DNA of 64,000 nucleotides from Streptomyces sp. MZ04 (GTDB lineage Bacteria > Actinomycetota > Actinomycetes > Streptomycetales > Streptomycetaceae). The stretch is from positions 1 to 64,000 of the forward strand of contig NZ_SRIC01000002.1 of the NCBI RefSeq assembly GCF_004684775.1, read 5' to 3'. Position numbers and translations under genes: made by a program. Shown here piece after piece: positions 9,022-18,362 of the stretch. Under the pieces are notes generated by a model. The model was given only the letters and a program-made list of their open reading frames with translations, was not told the DNA's origin and ran no database searches. Positions within the stretch are counted from its first letter, which is position 1. Each line of letters opens with the position of its first letter.

Positions 9022-9684
9022 ATGCCTGTTGGTCACGAGCGGTCCCGTCCCATCGACCGGAGGGTGCGTGTTCAGGGGCACCCGGTCGACTCCCATCCGG
9101 CTCTGCCGCCGGAGGTGCGACGGGGCTCGGTGCGCCGGGTCACGGTGGTCGGCGAGGACGTCCTGAGCCGCCCGTGCCGGGACGTGACCGAGTTCGGCTC
9201 CGCCGACCTTTCGGCGCTGATCGACGACATGTTCCGGACGATGCATGTGGCCGACGGTGCCGGCCTCGCCGCCAATCAAGTCGGTGTCGACCTGCGGCTG
9301 TTCGTGTACGACTGCCCGGACGACAACGGGATTCGGCACGTCGGTCACATCGTCAATCCGGTCCTTGACCTGCCCGATCCCGGCAGTCGCCGACTCATCG
9401 ACGACGACGAGGGCTGCCTGTCCGTGCCGGGCGCGACCAAGAAGGTCGCCCGCACCGACCGTGCCGTGGCCCGGGGCTTCGACAAGGACGGCAACCCGCT
9501 CGTCATCGAAGGGACGGGCTACTTCGCCCGCTGCCTCCAGCACGAGGCCGACCACCTCGTCGGCCACACCTATCTCGACCGGCTCCCCAAGCGCGACCGC
9601 AAGGACGCCCTGCGGCAGATGGAAGACCGCCGCGAAGCTGTCTTCGCCCGACGCGCCGTCAAGTCGGCCCAGTTGGGACGTTGA
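9022..9684 (+). CDS. def: peptide deformylase
   Basis: This 220-residue metalloenzyme removes the formyl group from nascent N-termini. All three family motifs are present: GAGLAANQ, EGCLSVPG (with the metal-ligand Cys) and QHEADHLVG (HExxH-type metal ligands and catalytic Glu). The N-terminal 40 residues are an extension beyond the core. GGGGAGG precedes the ATG at 9022; an ATG at 9001 is a weaker alternative. It sits behind the ArsR-type operators, unusual for a housekeeping enzyme. It is probably an accessory copy under inducible control. Confidence 0.95.
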   Translation: MPVGHERSRPIDRRVRVQGHPVDSHPALPPEVRRGSVRRVTVVGEDVLSRPCRDVTEFGSADLSALIDDMFRTMHVADGAGLAANQVGVDLRLFVYDCPDDNGIRHVGHIVNPVLDLPDPGSRRLIDDDEGCLSVPGATKKVARTDRAVARGFDKDGNPLVIEGTGYFARCLQHEADHLVGHTYLDRLPKRDRKDALRQMEDRREAVFARRAVKSAQLGR

Positions 9685-9776
9685 GTCACCCGCCGGGTGA
9701 ATCCGAACGGCGATCCGTAGAGTCTCCGGGCAACGGTCCACATGCTGCGTCGTGGGTGTTGCCGGGCGACAGAAAA

Positions 9777-9806
9777 AGCCCCGGGTCCCTGTGGGAGCCC
9801 GGGGCT
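9777..9806 (-). terminator. intrinsic terminator of the tRNA-like gene
   Basis: A perfect 9-bp stem (AGCCCCGGG 9777-9785 with CCCGGGGCT 9798-9806) encloses a 12-base loop. On the minus strand it is followed by a T run (the As at 9773-9777). It begins 7 bases after the 3' end of the tRNA-like gene. Confidence 0.85.
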
Positions 9807-9813
9807 TGTCGCG

Positions 9814-9883
9814 AGCGCTGGGCAGGCCTTGCACCTGCATTTCCCCGCAGGAAGCGGGGCGTCTTTCCTTGGACGACCAACGC
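9814..9883 (-). tRNA. non-canonical tRNA-Gly(UCC)-like gene
   Basis: The minus strand folds into a full cloverleaf of 70 nt. The acceptor stem pairs GCGTTGG with CCAGCGC (one G-U). The D arm is GTC/GAC with a mismatched fourth pair and an AAGGAA loop. The anticodon stem is CCCCG/CGGGG with loop CTTCCTG (anticodon TCC), the variable loop is AAAT, and the T stem GCAGG/CCTGC carries loop TGCAAGG. T8, A14, GG, A21, T33, T54, C56 and A58 are kept, as are the glycine identity pairs G1-C72, C2-G71, G3-C70 and T73. Odd points are G in place of T55 (so the arm reads GTGC), T rather than a purine at 37, the C13-A22 mismatch, and no encoded CCA. A TATAGT -10-like box lies at 9930-9925 upstream, and a terminator follows directly. 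Confidence 0.7.
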
Positions 9884-10000
9884 GAGGCCCGGTGCCGGGA
9901 GTTCCGGCTGCGGGCTCAAGATCAACTATAGCGCAGGCCGCACCCCTCCCCGTCCACCCGTTCGCACAGCGCGGGCCTACCCTTCTCCCGCTCGCGGCGA

Positions 10001-12070
10001 TCAGGCCAACAGCCCTGCCACCAGCTCGGCGAACTCATCCGGTGTGGCCAGGCGTATGTCGAGGGACTCGGCCTTGGCGCGCTTGGATCCGGCGCCTTCT
10101 CCCGCCACGACGAGGCTGGTGCGCTTGGAGACGCTGGAGGACGACTTGCCGCCGGCGCGCTCGATCAGTTCGTTCATCTGGTTACGGCTGAGCCGCTCCA
10201 AGGGGCCGGTCATGGCGCCGGTGACCACCACGGTCATGCCCTCCAGAGGACCCGCCTGCGCGGCGGGCTCGCTCTGGCCGTCGGGGGAGGGGGCCGTGGC
10301 ACCGGGCTCGGTCATGTTCACCCCGGCAGCGGCGAGTTTGTCGATGACCGGGGCGAGCGCCTCCAGCTCGGCGACGATGACCGGGGCCTTCTCGCCGCCG
10401 ATGCCCTCCACCCGCTGCATCGCCTCCGCGTCGGCGGACCGGATGTGGTCCATGGTGGCGAAATGCCGGGCGATGCGGCGGGACATGGAGCGGCCGGTGC
10501 CGCGCACGCCCAGCGCGCACAGCACCCGGGACAGCGGCTGGGCCTTGGCCGCCTCGATCGCGGCCAGGAGACTGTCGGTGCTGGTCTCGCCCATCCGCTC
10601 CAGTTCAAGGAGCTGTTCGCGGGTGAGGGCGAACAGGTCGGCGACATCGGCGACCAGGCCCGCCTCGACGAGCTGGATGACGCGGCTGGCGCCCAGGCCC
10701 TCGATGTCGAGCTGGTCGCGGCCTGCGGCGTACGACAGCGAAGCGACCAGGTGGCAGTCACGGCCCCGTTCGCACCGCCAGCGCAGCTCGCCGGCGTCGA
10801 TCCCGGAACCGCACTGCGGGCACGCCTCGGGAAAGACGATCGGCTGTTCGTCGCCGGTGCGCAGATGGGCGACGGGGGCTTCGACGCGGGGAATGATGTC
10901 GCCCGCCTTGTAGACCATGACGTGATCGCCCAGGCGCAGATCGCGCCGGGTGATGTCGGACGGGTTGTGCAGCGTGGCGTAGGTGACGGTGGAGCCGTCG
11001 ATGTCGACCGGCTCGAGGACGGCGCGCGGGGCGATGATGCCGGTGCGGCCCACGTTCCACTCCACCCCGACCAGCTTGGTGATCTTCTCCACGGCGGGCA
11101 GCTTGAAGGCGATCGCCCAGCGCGGGGCCCGGCTGCCGGATCCGGCGGCCCGCTGGTCGTCGGCGAGGTCGGCCTTGACGACGATCCCGTCGATGCCGAA
11201 GGGCAGTTCGGCCCGCAGCGCGGCGATCTCCTCCACCCGGCGCAGCACGTCCTCGACGGCTGTGAGCGTGACGCCGGGAACCGGCGTGCCGGCCGGGGTG
11301 TGCAGGCCGAGGTCGGCGGCGTACCGCATGAGATCGCCGTGGGCCGGCGCAGCCAGCTGCTCGGCGGCGTCGGACGGGGTGCCCGGCAGCGGCAGCAGGC
11401 CGTAGGCGAAGAACGTCATCGGCACCGTGTACGCACGGTCCTTGGCGCGCAGGGTGCCGGCCGCGGCATTGCGCGGGTTGGCGAACGGGGCGCCGCCGTG
11501 CGCGGTGCGCACGGTGTTGGCGTGCTCGAACTGGCCCGTGGTCATCAGGACTTCACCGCGAACCTCCACGGTCACGGGTTCGGTGAGCCTGTCGGGCAGG
11601 CCCTCGATGGTGCCTATCGCGTGCGACACGTCCTCCCCGGCCATGCCGTCCCCACGGGTCACCAGGCGGGTGAGGCGGCCGTCGGTGTAGCGGGCGGCGA
11701 TGGCCAGGCCGTCCAGCTTGGGCTGGACGTTCCACTGGGCCACCTCGCGGCCGATCCGGCGGGCCACGGAGGCCGTCCAGGTGGTGAACTCCTCGGGCGT
11801 GAAGACGTTGTCCAGGCTGAGCATGGCCACGGTGTGCGGGACATCGCCCTGAACGGCACCGCCCGCGACCTTCCCGGTCGGCGAGTGGGGCAGCACCTGC
11901 TCGGGATGCTCGGCCTCGAACGCGGCGATCGACCGCACCAGACGGTCGTAGGCGTCGTCGTCCAACACCGAGGTGCCGCCCACGTAGTAGGCGGCCGCGG
12001 CCTTGGAAGCGTCCTCGACCGCCTGGGCGTAGGCGGCGGCATCGGCAGACACAGGGGCTTTCGTCGTCAT
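10001..12070 (-). CDS. ligA: NAD+-dependent DNA ligase
   Basis: This 689-residue protein carries the full LigA order. The Ia region is followed by the adenylation domain with the catalytic Lys of KLDG at about 118, the OB fold, a four-Cys zinc finger (CPQCGSGID, then WRCERGRDC), the HhH region ([16 protein letters not shown]) and a C-terminal BRCT domain ending [14 protein letters not shown]. It seals nicks using NAD+. The N-terminus ([20 protein letters not shown]) differs from what I recall of the main Streptomyces ligase, so this may be a second copy. I chose the ATG at 12068-12070; an ATG three codons upstream is also possible. No strong ribosome binding site is seen. Confidence 0.95.
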   Translation of the reverse strand: MTTKAPVSADAAAYAQAVEDASKAAAAYYVGGTSVLDDDAYDRLVRSIAAFEAEHPEQVLPHSPTGKVAGGAVQGDVPHTVAMLSLDNVFTPEEFTTWTASVARRIGREVAQWNVQPKLDGLAIAARYTDGRLTRLVTRGDGMAGEDVSHAIGTIEGLPDRLTEPVTVEVRGEVLMTTGQFEHANTVRTAHGGAPFANPRNAAAGTLRAKDRAYTVPMTFFAYGLLPLPGTPSDAAEQLAAPAHGDLMRYAADLGLHTPAGTPVPGVTLTAVEDVLRRVEEIAALRAELPFGIDGIVVKADLADDQRAAGSGSRAPRWAIAFKLPAVEKITKLVGVEWNVGRTGIIAPRAVLEPVDIDGSTVTYATLHNPSDITRRDLRLGDHVMVYKAGDIIPRVEAPVAHLRTGDEQPIVFPEACPQCGSGIDAGELRWRCERGRDCHLVASLSYAAGRDQLDIEGLGASRVIQLVEAGLVADVADLFALTREQLLELERMGETSTDSLLAAIEAAKAQPLSRVLCALGVRGTGRSMSRRIARHFATMDHIRSADAEAMQRVEGIGGEKAPVIVAELEALAPVIDKLAAAGVNMTEPGATAPSPDGQSEPAAQAGPLEGMTVVVTGAMTGPLERLSRNQMNELIERAGGKSSSSVSKRTSLVVAGEGAGSKRAKAESLDIRLATPDEFAELVAGLLA

Positions 12071-12164
12071 GTGGACCATCGTGCCTGGCACCACTGACAA
12101 TCGAGTCCGGCCGCACGGCCGACGACTTCCAGAACTCCGTACGCCCCCATACACAGGAGTCACC

Positions 12165-13598
12165 ATGCAGCGACGTACATTCCTCACCGGCACCCTGCTG
12201 GGCACGGCATTAGCCGCAGTGCCGCCGCACACCTCGAGCTCGGCCGGCGCTGCTCCGGCCGCCGCTCCGGTCGGTTCCCTGGCAGACCTGCAGAAGGCGA
12301 TCGACCGGGCGGTACCCGGCGATCAGATCGTCCTGGCCGACGGCACGTACACCGTTCCGTCGGGCGGCGCCATCAGAGTGTCGGGCAAGCACGGCACCGG
12401 TGACGCACCGATCACCGTCGTCGCGCAGTCCCGCGGCGGCGTGGTGCTGCGGGGCGAGCGCGGCTTCGTCTTCAGCGACGCGAGCAACATCACCGTCCGG
12501 GACTTCGCCTTCCGCCAGAGCACCACGCTGGAGATCCCGGCGAGCTGTACGCGCATCCGCCTGACCCGCAACGACTTCGGATTCACCGACGCCGGCGCCG
12601 GGTTCGACTGGGTCGTCGTCCGGGGTGACGACGTGAAGATCGACCGGAACCGCTTCCACGACAAGAAGACCGAGGGCATCTTCCTCGTGGTCGACGGCCC
12701 CGGCCCGACCGCCATGGCGCAGCGGCTGAACGTCTTCAAGAACCACTTCGCCGACCACAGCTTCGCCGGCGCCAACGGCGGCGAGCCGATCCGCCTCGGC
12801 GTCAGCGGACGGGCGCTGTCCAGCGCCGACGCCGTCGTCGAGTACAACCTGTTCGAGCGATGCGACGGCGACCCCGAGGCCATCTCGGTGAAGTCCTCGG
12901 ACAACACGATCCGGTACAACACCGTGCGCAACAGCCGCGGCGGCATCGTGCTGCGCCACGGCAACCACTCCACGGTGGAGGGCAACTATCTGATCGACGG
13001 CGCCAACGGGGTGCGCGTCTACGGCAACGACCATCTGGTCGTCAACAACTACCTCGGCAACCTGTCGGACCGCGCCCTGGTGATCGGCAGCGGAACCACC
13101 CGCGATCACCACCCCGGTGAGACGACCGAGGAGCGGCGGGGCAACGACGCCTGCGACCGCGCGGTGATCGTGCACAACACCCTGTACGGCAACGCGGGGA
13201 CGCTGTCGGGCGAGAGCAGGGACTACGAGCCCCAGAAGGTGGTCATCGCCGACAACCTCCTGGTCGGCGACACCGGCAGCCTGGTCGCGATGGGAAGGAC
13301 CACCGGTTTCACCTGGCAGAGCAACATCCTTTGGGGCGCGGCGTCCGACGGCAACGTCCCCTCCGGCGGCTACCGCCGGATCGACCCCCTGCTGCGCAAG
13401 GAGCCCGACGGCGTCCACCGGCTGGCGGCGGGCAGTCCGGCGATCGGCGCGGCGACGCTGGGGACGCCGTCCGTGGCCGACGACATCGACGGCCACCCGC
13501 GCGGCAGCAGCCGGGACATCGGCGCCGACGAGTACGCGACCGCGGCGCCGCTCCGCCGTCCACTGACGGCGGCCGACGTGGGCCCGAACGCGTCCTGA
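12165..13598 (+). CDS. secreted polysaccharide lyase family 6-type (chondroitinase B / alginate lyase-like) protein
   Basis: The protein has 477 residues. The N-terminus [15 protein letters not shown] is a twin-arginine export signal. The rest is a right-handed parallel beta-helix: repeated short strands such as [25 protein letters not shown] and [20 protein letters not shown]. This is the layout of PL6 lyases, which cleave uronic-acid polysaccharides by beta-elimination. The Lys/Arg pair of the family is plausible in [10 protein letters not shown] and LRHGNHS. ACAGGAG precedes the ATG. It is divergent from the ligase gene and has no partner transporter nearby. Confidence 0.87.
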   Translation: MQRRTFLTGTLLGTALAAVPPHTSSSAGAAPAAAPVGSLADLQKAIDRAVPGDQIVLADGTYTVPSGGAIRVSGKHGTGDAPITVVAQSRGGVVLRGERGFVFSDASNITVRDFAFRQSTTLEIPASCTRIRLTRNDFGFTDAGAGFDWVVVRGDDVKIDRNRFHDKKTEGIFLVVDGPGPTAMAQRLNVFKNHFADHSFAGANGGEPIRLGVSGRALSSADAVVEYNLFERCDGDPEAISVKSSDNTIRYNTVRNSRGGIVLRHGNHSTVEGNYLIDGANGVRVYGNDHLVVNNYLGNLSDRALVIGSGTTRDHHPGETTEERRGNDACDRAVIVHNTLYGNAGTLSGESRDYEPQKVVIADNLLVGDTGSLVAMGRTTGFTWQSNILWGAASDGNVPSGGYRRIDPLLRKEPDGVHRLAAGSPAIGAATLGTPSVADDIDGHPRGSSRDIGADEYATAAPLRRPLTAADVGPNAS

Positions 13599-13627
13599 GC
13601 GACTACTGGTGACGACGCCGACGTGGA

Positions 13628-13765
13628 CTACCGGCCGTCCGCGGCGGGCCCGACGGGCGTGCGCCCGCGCTCGCGGCACGCCGCGCGGAACTCCAGGCAC
13701 ACCCACACGGCCACGGCTGCGACCGTGAGCAGGACAGTGACGCCGACGACAAATGGGATGATCAC
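13628..13765 (-). CDS. small single-span membrane protein, 45 aa
   Basis: The minus-strand frame from the GTG at 13763-13765 encodes a hydrophobic segment (IIPFVVGVTVLLTVAAVAVW) followed by a short basic tail (RAACRERGR). Third-position GC is very high, as in neighbouring genes. No close ribosome binding site is seen. It is probably a small inner-membrane protein of unknown role. Confidence 0.45.
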   Translation of the reverse strand: MIIPFVVGVTVLLTVAAVAVWVCLEFRAACRERGRTPVGPAADGR

Positions 13766-13800
13766 GCGGTGAGCCTATTTCGGCGTACCGCATGACCGAC

Positions 13801-13848
13801 CGATCGACCGATCGACCGATCGACCGATCGACCGATCGACCGATCGAC
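13801..13848. repeat. 6 perfect copies of an 8-bp tandem repeat (CGATCGAC)
   Basis: The unit CGATCGAC repeats six times without error, with partial copies (CCGAC, CGACCG) on each side. Each unit contains the self-complementary CGATCG. It lies in the about 320-base stretch between the small membrane gene and the GNAT gene. The rest of that stretch (13850-14085) holds no gene I can support. Confidence 0.9.
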
Positions 13849-14085
13849 CGACCGCCCGGCCGCGACAAGACTCGCTTCGAAGGGTTTCGGTTAGGTAAGA
13901 GCACTTGTGGTCAATTGCGGTACGCGGCATCACCTGGACCGCCACCGGCCCGTCCTGCCCTCCCGCCGAGGAGGCCGGGGCGGCCTCCTCGCTGGTGCCG
14001 ATCTACGACGAGCTGCCGGCCCAATGGAAAGAGCAGCGCAAGTGCATCCCGGTGTCGCCATGCCGAGCCGTGACATCGTGGCGCC

Positions 14086-14571
14086 ATGACCATCGACGTA
14101 CGCCCGGCTTCGGTCTTCGAGGACGTCCGTAGTGTGATCGGCCCGAAGTCGCCGCAGGCCAACGTCTGCTGGTGCCTGAGCCATCGGATCCCCTCCAAGC
14201 TCAACAACGAGCTCCGGGGTCCGGACCGCGGCGAGTACGTCGCCGGGCTGTGCCGTGCGGACCCGCCTCCCGGCGTGCTCGCCTACGACGGTGACCAGCC
14301 GGTCGGCTGGGCCGCCGTGGCACCGCGCTCGGAGACCGCCTTCGCGCACAGCCGCAAGATTCCGCACGTCGACGACCTGCCGGTGTGGTCGCTGTGGTGC
14401 ATCCGTGTACGCCCCGGTCACCGGAAGCAGGGCATCTCGCACGCCCTGATCGCCGGCGCGGTCGAATTCGCCCGCGAGCGTGGCGCACGCGCCGGATTCG
14501 CCCACGCCGCCGATACGACCTCGGTGCTTGCCGGTCACCCCCGGGTCCTGATGCGGCTCGACCTGCGCTAG
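14086..14571 (+). CDS. GNAT-family acetyltransferase, apparently with an internal deletion
   Basis: The protein has 161 residues. The acetyl-CoA pyrophosphate loop is recognisable as WCIRVRPGHRKQGISHALI, and the N-terminal part (PSKLNNELRGPDRGEYV, PVGWAAVAPR) is typical of an actinobacterial GNAT group of about 190 residues. After FARERGA the sequence jumps to GFAHAADTTSVLAGHPRVLM. From memory of the group, a segment of about 30 residues (the strand-helix that includes a TMAYVGT-type stretch) is missing in frame. The fold's C-terminal half is therefore damaged and activity is doubtful. Confidence 0.75.
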   Translation: MTIDVRPASVFEDVRSVIGPKSPQANVCWCLSHRIPSKLNNELRGPDRGEYVAGLCRADPPPGVLAYDGDQPVGWAAVAPRSETAFAHSRKIPHVDDLPVWSLWCIRVRPGHRKQGISHALIAGAVEFARERGARAGFAHAADTTSVLAGHPRVLMRLDLR

Positions 14572-14998
14572 TACCAGTCGTCTCCCTCATCCGCGAGAGA
14601 CCGGCTGAGGTAGTCCCGCAGGTCCCGGGCGACCCAGCGGCGGCTGTCGTCCTCGTGTTCCCACACGAAAATGTCGTCTCGCGCGGGCCTCCGGACGAAG
14701 GCGAACTGATCACCCCCCCGTTGTCACCAAAGAAGAGCAGCGCGTCGAACGGCATGTACAGGTCGGCGAACGAACTGTCCGACCAGAAGCGGAGGTTGTC
14801 CTCGACGATCCGCTCCAGGGGCCAGACCGTCTCCACCCCGTAGGGACCCACGATGCCGTCGGTCTCCCGCAACAGGCTCACGAGCGCGGGCGGCAAGGCG
14901 CATCCCAGCCGTTGCTCCCCGACGGCCACCCGGGTCGCGTCCACCGGCGTACCGAACTCGGCCTCAGGGAATGCGTGGCCCGCGTCTTCTCTCCACAT
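14568..14998 (-). pseudogene. SMI1/KNR4-family protein gene with a frameshift in a G7 run
   Basis: From the ATG at 14996-14998 the product shows the SMI1/KNR4 pattern (EQRLGCALPPALVSLLRETD, then LERIVEDNLRFW and MPFDALLFFGDNG). At a run of seven Gs (minus strand, 14713-14719) the frame is lost. One additional G would restore a well-conserved ending (DQFAFVRRPARDDIFVWEHE onward, to DWY) and a stop at 14568. SMI1 proteins often act as immunity or ligand-binding proteins of toxin systems; no toxin is adjacent here. Its stop overlaps the convergent GNAT stop. Confidence 0.75.
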
Positions 14999-15087
14999 GC
15001 CGTCAGCCTAGGCAGGTCCGACAGGAGATGACTGTCGTGGCCGGACCGGTGCGGAATGGGCACGCGCGCGTGGGCGTTCGATGAGGC

Positions 15088-15492
15088 ATGACGATCGATC
15101 AGCGCACCATCACCAACCCCGCGACTCTCCACGACCCGACACCGTTCGGCTACGGCCACGCCGCCTCGGCGCCCGGCGAACTCGTCTTCATCGGCGGCCA
15201 GTACGCCTCCGACGCCACCGGCGCACCCGTGCCCGGGGACTTCGCCGCTCAGGTGGACCTGGCCTTCGAGCGGCTGCGCCTGGTCCTTGAGGGGGTCGGT
15301 CTTGGATACGGGCACGTGGTCCGCCTCGGCACCTTCATCGTCGACCACGACCTCGACAAGCTGGAGACCCTCGGCAAGGCGCTGCACGCCCGCTTCGGTG
15401 ACCGGCTGCCGGCCCAGACGCTGAGTGGTGTCGCCTCTCTCGCGCTGCCGGGAATGCTGTTCGAGGTGGATGCGGTGGCGGTACGGCCGTAG
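15088..15492 (+). CDS. RidA family (YjgF/UK114) protein
   Basis: This 134-residue RidA fold includes ELVFIGGQYASDATGAPVPG, the helix AAQVDLAFERLRLVLE and the C-terminal LPGMLFEVDAVAV. RidA proteins hydrolyse reactive enamine/imine intermediates, though some members bind other ligands. The canonical substrate-binding Arg near the C-terminus is not obvious (LSGVASLALPG), so this may belong to an Rid subfamily without imine deaminase activity. It is divergent from the SMI1 pseudogene. Confidence 0.88.
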   Translation: MTIDQRTITNPATLHDPTPFGYGHAASAPGELVFIGGQYASDATGAPVPGDFAAQVDLAFERLRLVLEGVGLGYGHVVRLGTFIVDHDLDKLETLGKALHARFGDRLPAQTLSGVASLALPGMLFEVDAVAVRP

Positions 15493-15518
15493 CGGCTCAC
15501 TCCGCGGCAGTTTGACAC

Positions 15519-16470
15519 TCAGGCACCGAGCAGCTCCGCGCCCAACTGCGTGAGTATGTGCCGGACTTGCTGGCGCTCCCGCACGCTGGCCACCAGGCCG
15601 GCCCGGCGGAGTACCGCCGCGTGCTCACTGGCCGATGACAGCGACACCCCGGCGTGCTCCGCCAACTCCGTTGTGGTGTGCGGCTCTTGGAGCGTCTGCA
15701 GCACCGCGGCGCGGGTGTGCCCCAGCAGGGGCGCCAACCTGGAGTCGGCTGGGGCCGCGTGCGGCAGAGTCGGGTGGGCCGGGTAGACAAGGACGGGCAG
15801 CAACCGGTCGTCCAGGAGGGCGACCGGCGTACGGCGACAGAAGTACGACGGGACGAGCAGCAGTCCCCGCCCGCCCAAGTGCACCTCCCTGTCGACCGGG
15901 TAGTGGGCGGACAGCACCGAGGGCTCCCAACGCAGCATGGGCGCGAAGGTGTGCAGCATCGCCTCGGTCCCGGCGCGGCACTGCACCCCGGTGCGGTGCT
16001 GTCGGTCGGCCTCGATGCGGGTGGAGATGTCTCGCCACCTTGGGGCCGAGGACGCTCGAGTGATATTGGCGCAGGGCCCGGCCCAGCAGGCGCAGGGTGT
16101 CGGCCTCGCCGTCGGCGAGGGAACGTGTCCATGAGGGCAGCGTGTTGTCCCGTGCCAGCAGGGAGAGTTCGGCGCGCAGCCGCTGCTTCGGAGTGGACAG
16201 CACGGCGTCGATCCCGCTGTCGAGGCCGACCGACGCCGCTGCCGGCGTGAGGAAATCCGGAAAGTAGCCGCGAGAGGGCATCAGCGGGGCCAGCACGCGC
16301 AGCATCGTCCGCCGGGCTTCCGGACATTCCCGTACCGCGGTGCCGGCCTGCGCGCTCCTTCCTCCTTCCTGGAGTTGATGCATGCTCAGGACGACTTCCC
16401 ACAACGGGTCGGGCCCATCGGCCACCCTGGTCCGCGACAGATCTCCCTCAGTGAAGTGCATGCGCAGCAC
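15519..16470 (-). pseudogene. ArsR-type winged-helix regulator (DUF5937-like), broken by a one-base insertion
   Basis: The GTG at 16468-16470, with GGGGG before it, starts a protein reading MHFTEGDLSRTRVADGPDPL, the usual opening of a family of about 315 residues. The frame fails after SSVLGPK at a GG doublet (minus strand, about 16038). Removing one base restores WRDISTRIEADRQHRTGVQ, then LRWEPSVLSAHYPVDREVHL and a C-terminal ArsR HTH (LQTLQEPHTTTELAEHAGVS), with a stop at 15519. It would be a repressor if intact. Confidence 0.75.
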
Positions 16471-16633
16471 GGCATCCCCCGATAGTCCGCTACGGCGTCA
16501 GTGCGGGTCCACCGGCCTTGGTCAGGGGCCGGCGGTGCCCGGTGCAGGATCAGTCATGACCACGCTAGAAGCCACCGCACGCTGCGGCCAATGTGCACGG
16601 TGCCCAACTATGGGCGCTTGTTGTGCACGCTGC

Positions 16634-18174
16634 TCACCGGGCCCGCGCCGCGGTGATGTCCAGGGCGTGGACGACGTCGTGGGTGCCGGTGCCGGTGGTC
16701 AGCAGATCGAGGCCGAGGGCGCCCTCGGCGGAACGCAGGTGGGCCCGGACCGTGTTGCGGCTGATGCCCATGCGGCGAGCGGCCTGCTGGGCGTCGGTGT
16801 TGGCGTCGATCCACACCTGAAGCGTGCGGCGATGCCGGTCGTGAAGGGGGCGCAGGATCGTCTGGGCCCAAGCGGCGGCGGGCTCGTTGCTCAGCAAGTC
16901 GGGCAGGGCGGGGGGTAGTTGGTGGTCGTCGGGTTCGGGGCCCGCGGATGAGTGGTCCAGGGCGAGGGCCAGGTGGAGGGCGGCGCGCGAGCGGACGTCG
17001 GCAAGGTCGTGTCCCAGGGCGCGTTCGGCACGCCGGAGGTGCGCGGCGACGGTATTGCGGCTGAGGCCTAGGAGACGGGCCACCCCGGACCGGGGCATGC
17101 TCACGACCAGGCGGGTGATGTCGGCACTGGCCTTCGGGACCGAGTCAAGCGGCCGCAGAAACGCGCGGGCCCAGGCGAGTGCGGGCTGATCGGGAAGGAC
17201 GCCCGCCAGCGGCGTTTGACCGTGGTAGTAGGCCACGCGGCCGGGAGTGGTCCGGGCGGCGGCCAGCGCGTGGACGGCCTGGCTGTAGGCCGCGGCCGTG
17301 GCGCCGAGGGGCTGCGCGCCGCTGACCCCGAGCGCATAGCGAGGATCGTCGCGTACGAGCAGGCGCAGCGTCTCAGCGAGCCCGCGCCCCGGCCCGCCGG
17401 AGCCGCCGGAGCCGCCGGAGTCCCCGGAGTCCCCGGAGTCCCCGGAGCCGCCGGGCGTGCCGTCGTCGGCGATGAGACAGATCAAGTGCTCCTTGAATAC
17501 GGGGCAGTGCACTGCCAGATCCGGACCGTGGTAGCCGGCCGGATCCTGGTGGGCCCGAGCGATCCGGTCCCGGTCGGCCGGCGGGCAGTGCAGCAGGTGC
17601 ACGTCAGCTGCTCGGCGTCCAGCAGCGGCGGAACGCCACCGGTCGTCATCCGGCGGGCCAGCAGCGGGCCCCCCGCCAACAACCCGTGCAGCACGGCGAA
17701 CCGCAACTGCCGTGCCTTGTCGTGGTAGACCCGCCACGCCCGGTCACCGGCTTCGGCGCGGCGCAGCAGAGCGAGCAGATGGCCTGCGTGCGAGGTCAGT
17801 GCGACGGTCTCCGGAGTCGGCGCCGACCGCCCGGCCACCACCAGTACCGGACGCGGCTCGTGCGCCCCGAGGGCTTCGCAGCGCACATGCAGCCCTTCGG
17901 CCTCGGTCGCGGCCGCGGCCAACTGCCCACCGGACAAGCGCGCGAGCAGCCCGGCGAGGGGTTCCCAAACCGCCCGCGGAAATCCCGCCGTGGACGACTC
18001 CACCGTCCTCGCGTCGTCCGCGACCACCGCGACATGGACGCCGGTCTGCTGGTGCAGCCAGTCGAGAATCCTGCATACGTCGGTCCCGGCCTCGCCTGAG
18101 GACTGACGCCTCACCTCACGCAGCAGCCCGCCAAGCCGGCCGTCCTGCCCCTTCTCTTCCGCGTCCCCCACGAC
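16634..18174 (-). pseudogene. PucR/CdaR-type regulator with two tandem C-terminal HTH modules, one-base deletion
   Basis: The N-terminal part starts at the GTG about 18174 and runs through a sensor-like region to LLDAEQLT. There the frame changes at about 17601-17603, and a single added base joins VHLLHCPPADRDRIARAHQD. The C-terminal half has two similar HTH units (GVARLLGLSRNTVAAHLRRA and QAARRMGISRNTVRAHLRSA) about 115 residues apart. A flexible linker of Gly-Ser-Asp repeats (GGSGDSGDSGDSGGSGGSGG) lies at 17400-17470. Each unit resembles the PucR-type C-terminal HTH. It is probably a transcription factor, functional only if the shift is an assembly error. Confidence 0.7.
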
Positions 18175-18362
18175 TCTGTCCCTCTTCCGACATCCCGTCT
18201 TCTGCGCGCGATACCCAACTCTCCGCGCGCGATACTCAACGACCCGGCCGCCCACGGGCTACGCGCCCGCCACAACCGCCCGCGGAGTCCGCTCCCAGCG
18301 TCTCACCGGGCCGGTGGGGCAGGGGAGTTGCCGCTCCCGGTGCCGTGCAGCAGGATGCGGGG

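Noticed and set aside
5928..9368. Very long plus-strand open frame (over 1100 codons) opposite the LuxR and ArsR-type genes
   Set aside because: It is the antisense shadow of high-GC genes. The minus-strand frames carry Walker and HTH motifs; the plus frame has no domain and no ribosome site.
9686..9925. Protein-coding frame at the tRNA-like locus
   Set aside because: The segment folds as a cloverleaf with a terminator and has no coding bias in any frame.
13801..13848. CRISPR array
   Set aside because: The repeat is continuous with no spacers. No array of repeats with unique spacers or cas genes is found anywhere in the window.
13905..14132. Plus-strand frame with a protein-like stretch (LVPIYDELPAQWKEQRK)
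   Set aside because: No ribosome site, no family match I can name, and it runs into the GNAT gene in another frame. At best a fragment.
16557..16633. Cys-rich short plus-strand frame (TARCGQCARCPTMGACCARC)
   Set aside because: No ribosome site and it overlaps an inverted repeat (GTGCAC...GTGCAC). Probably chance from GC-rich sequence.
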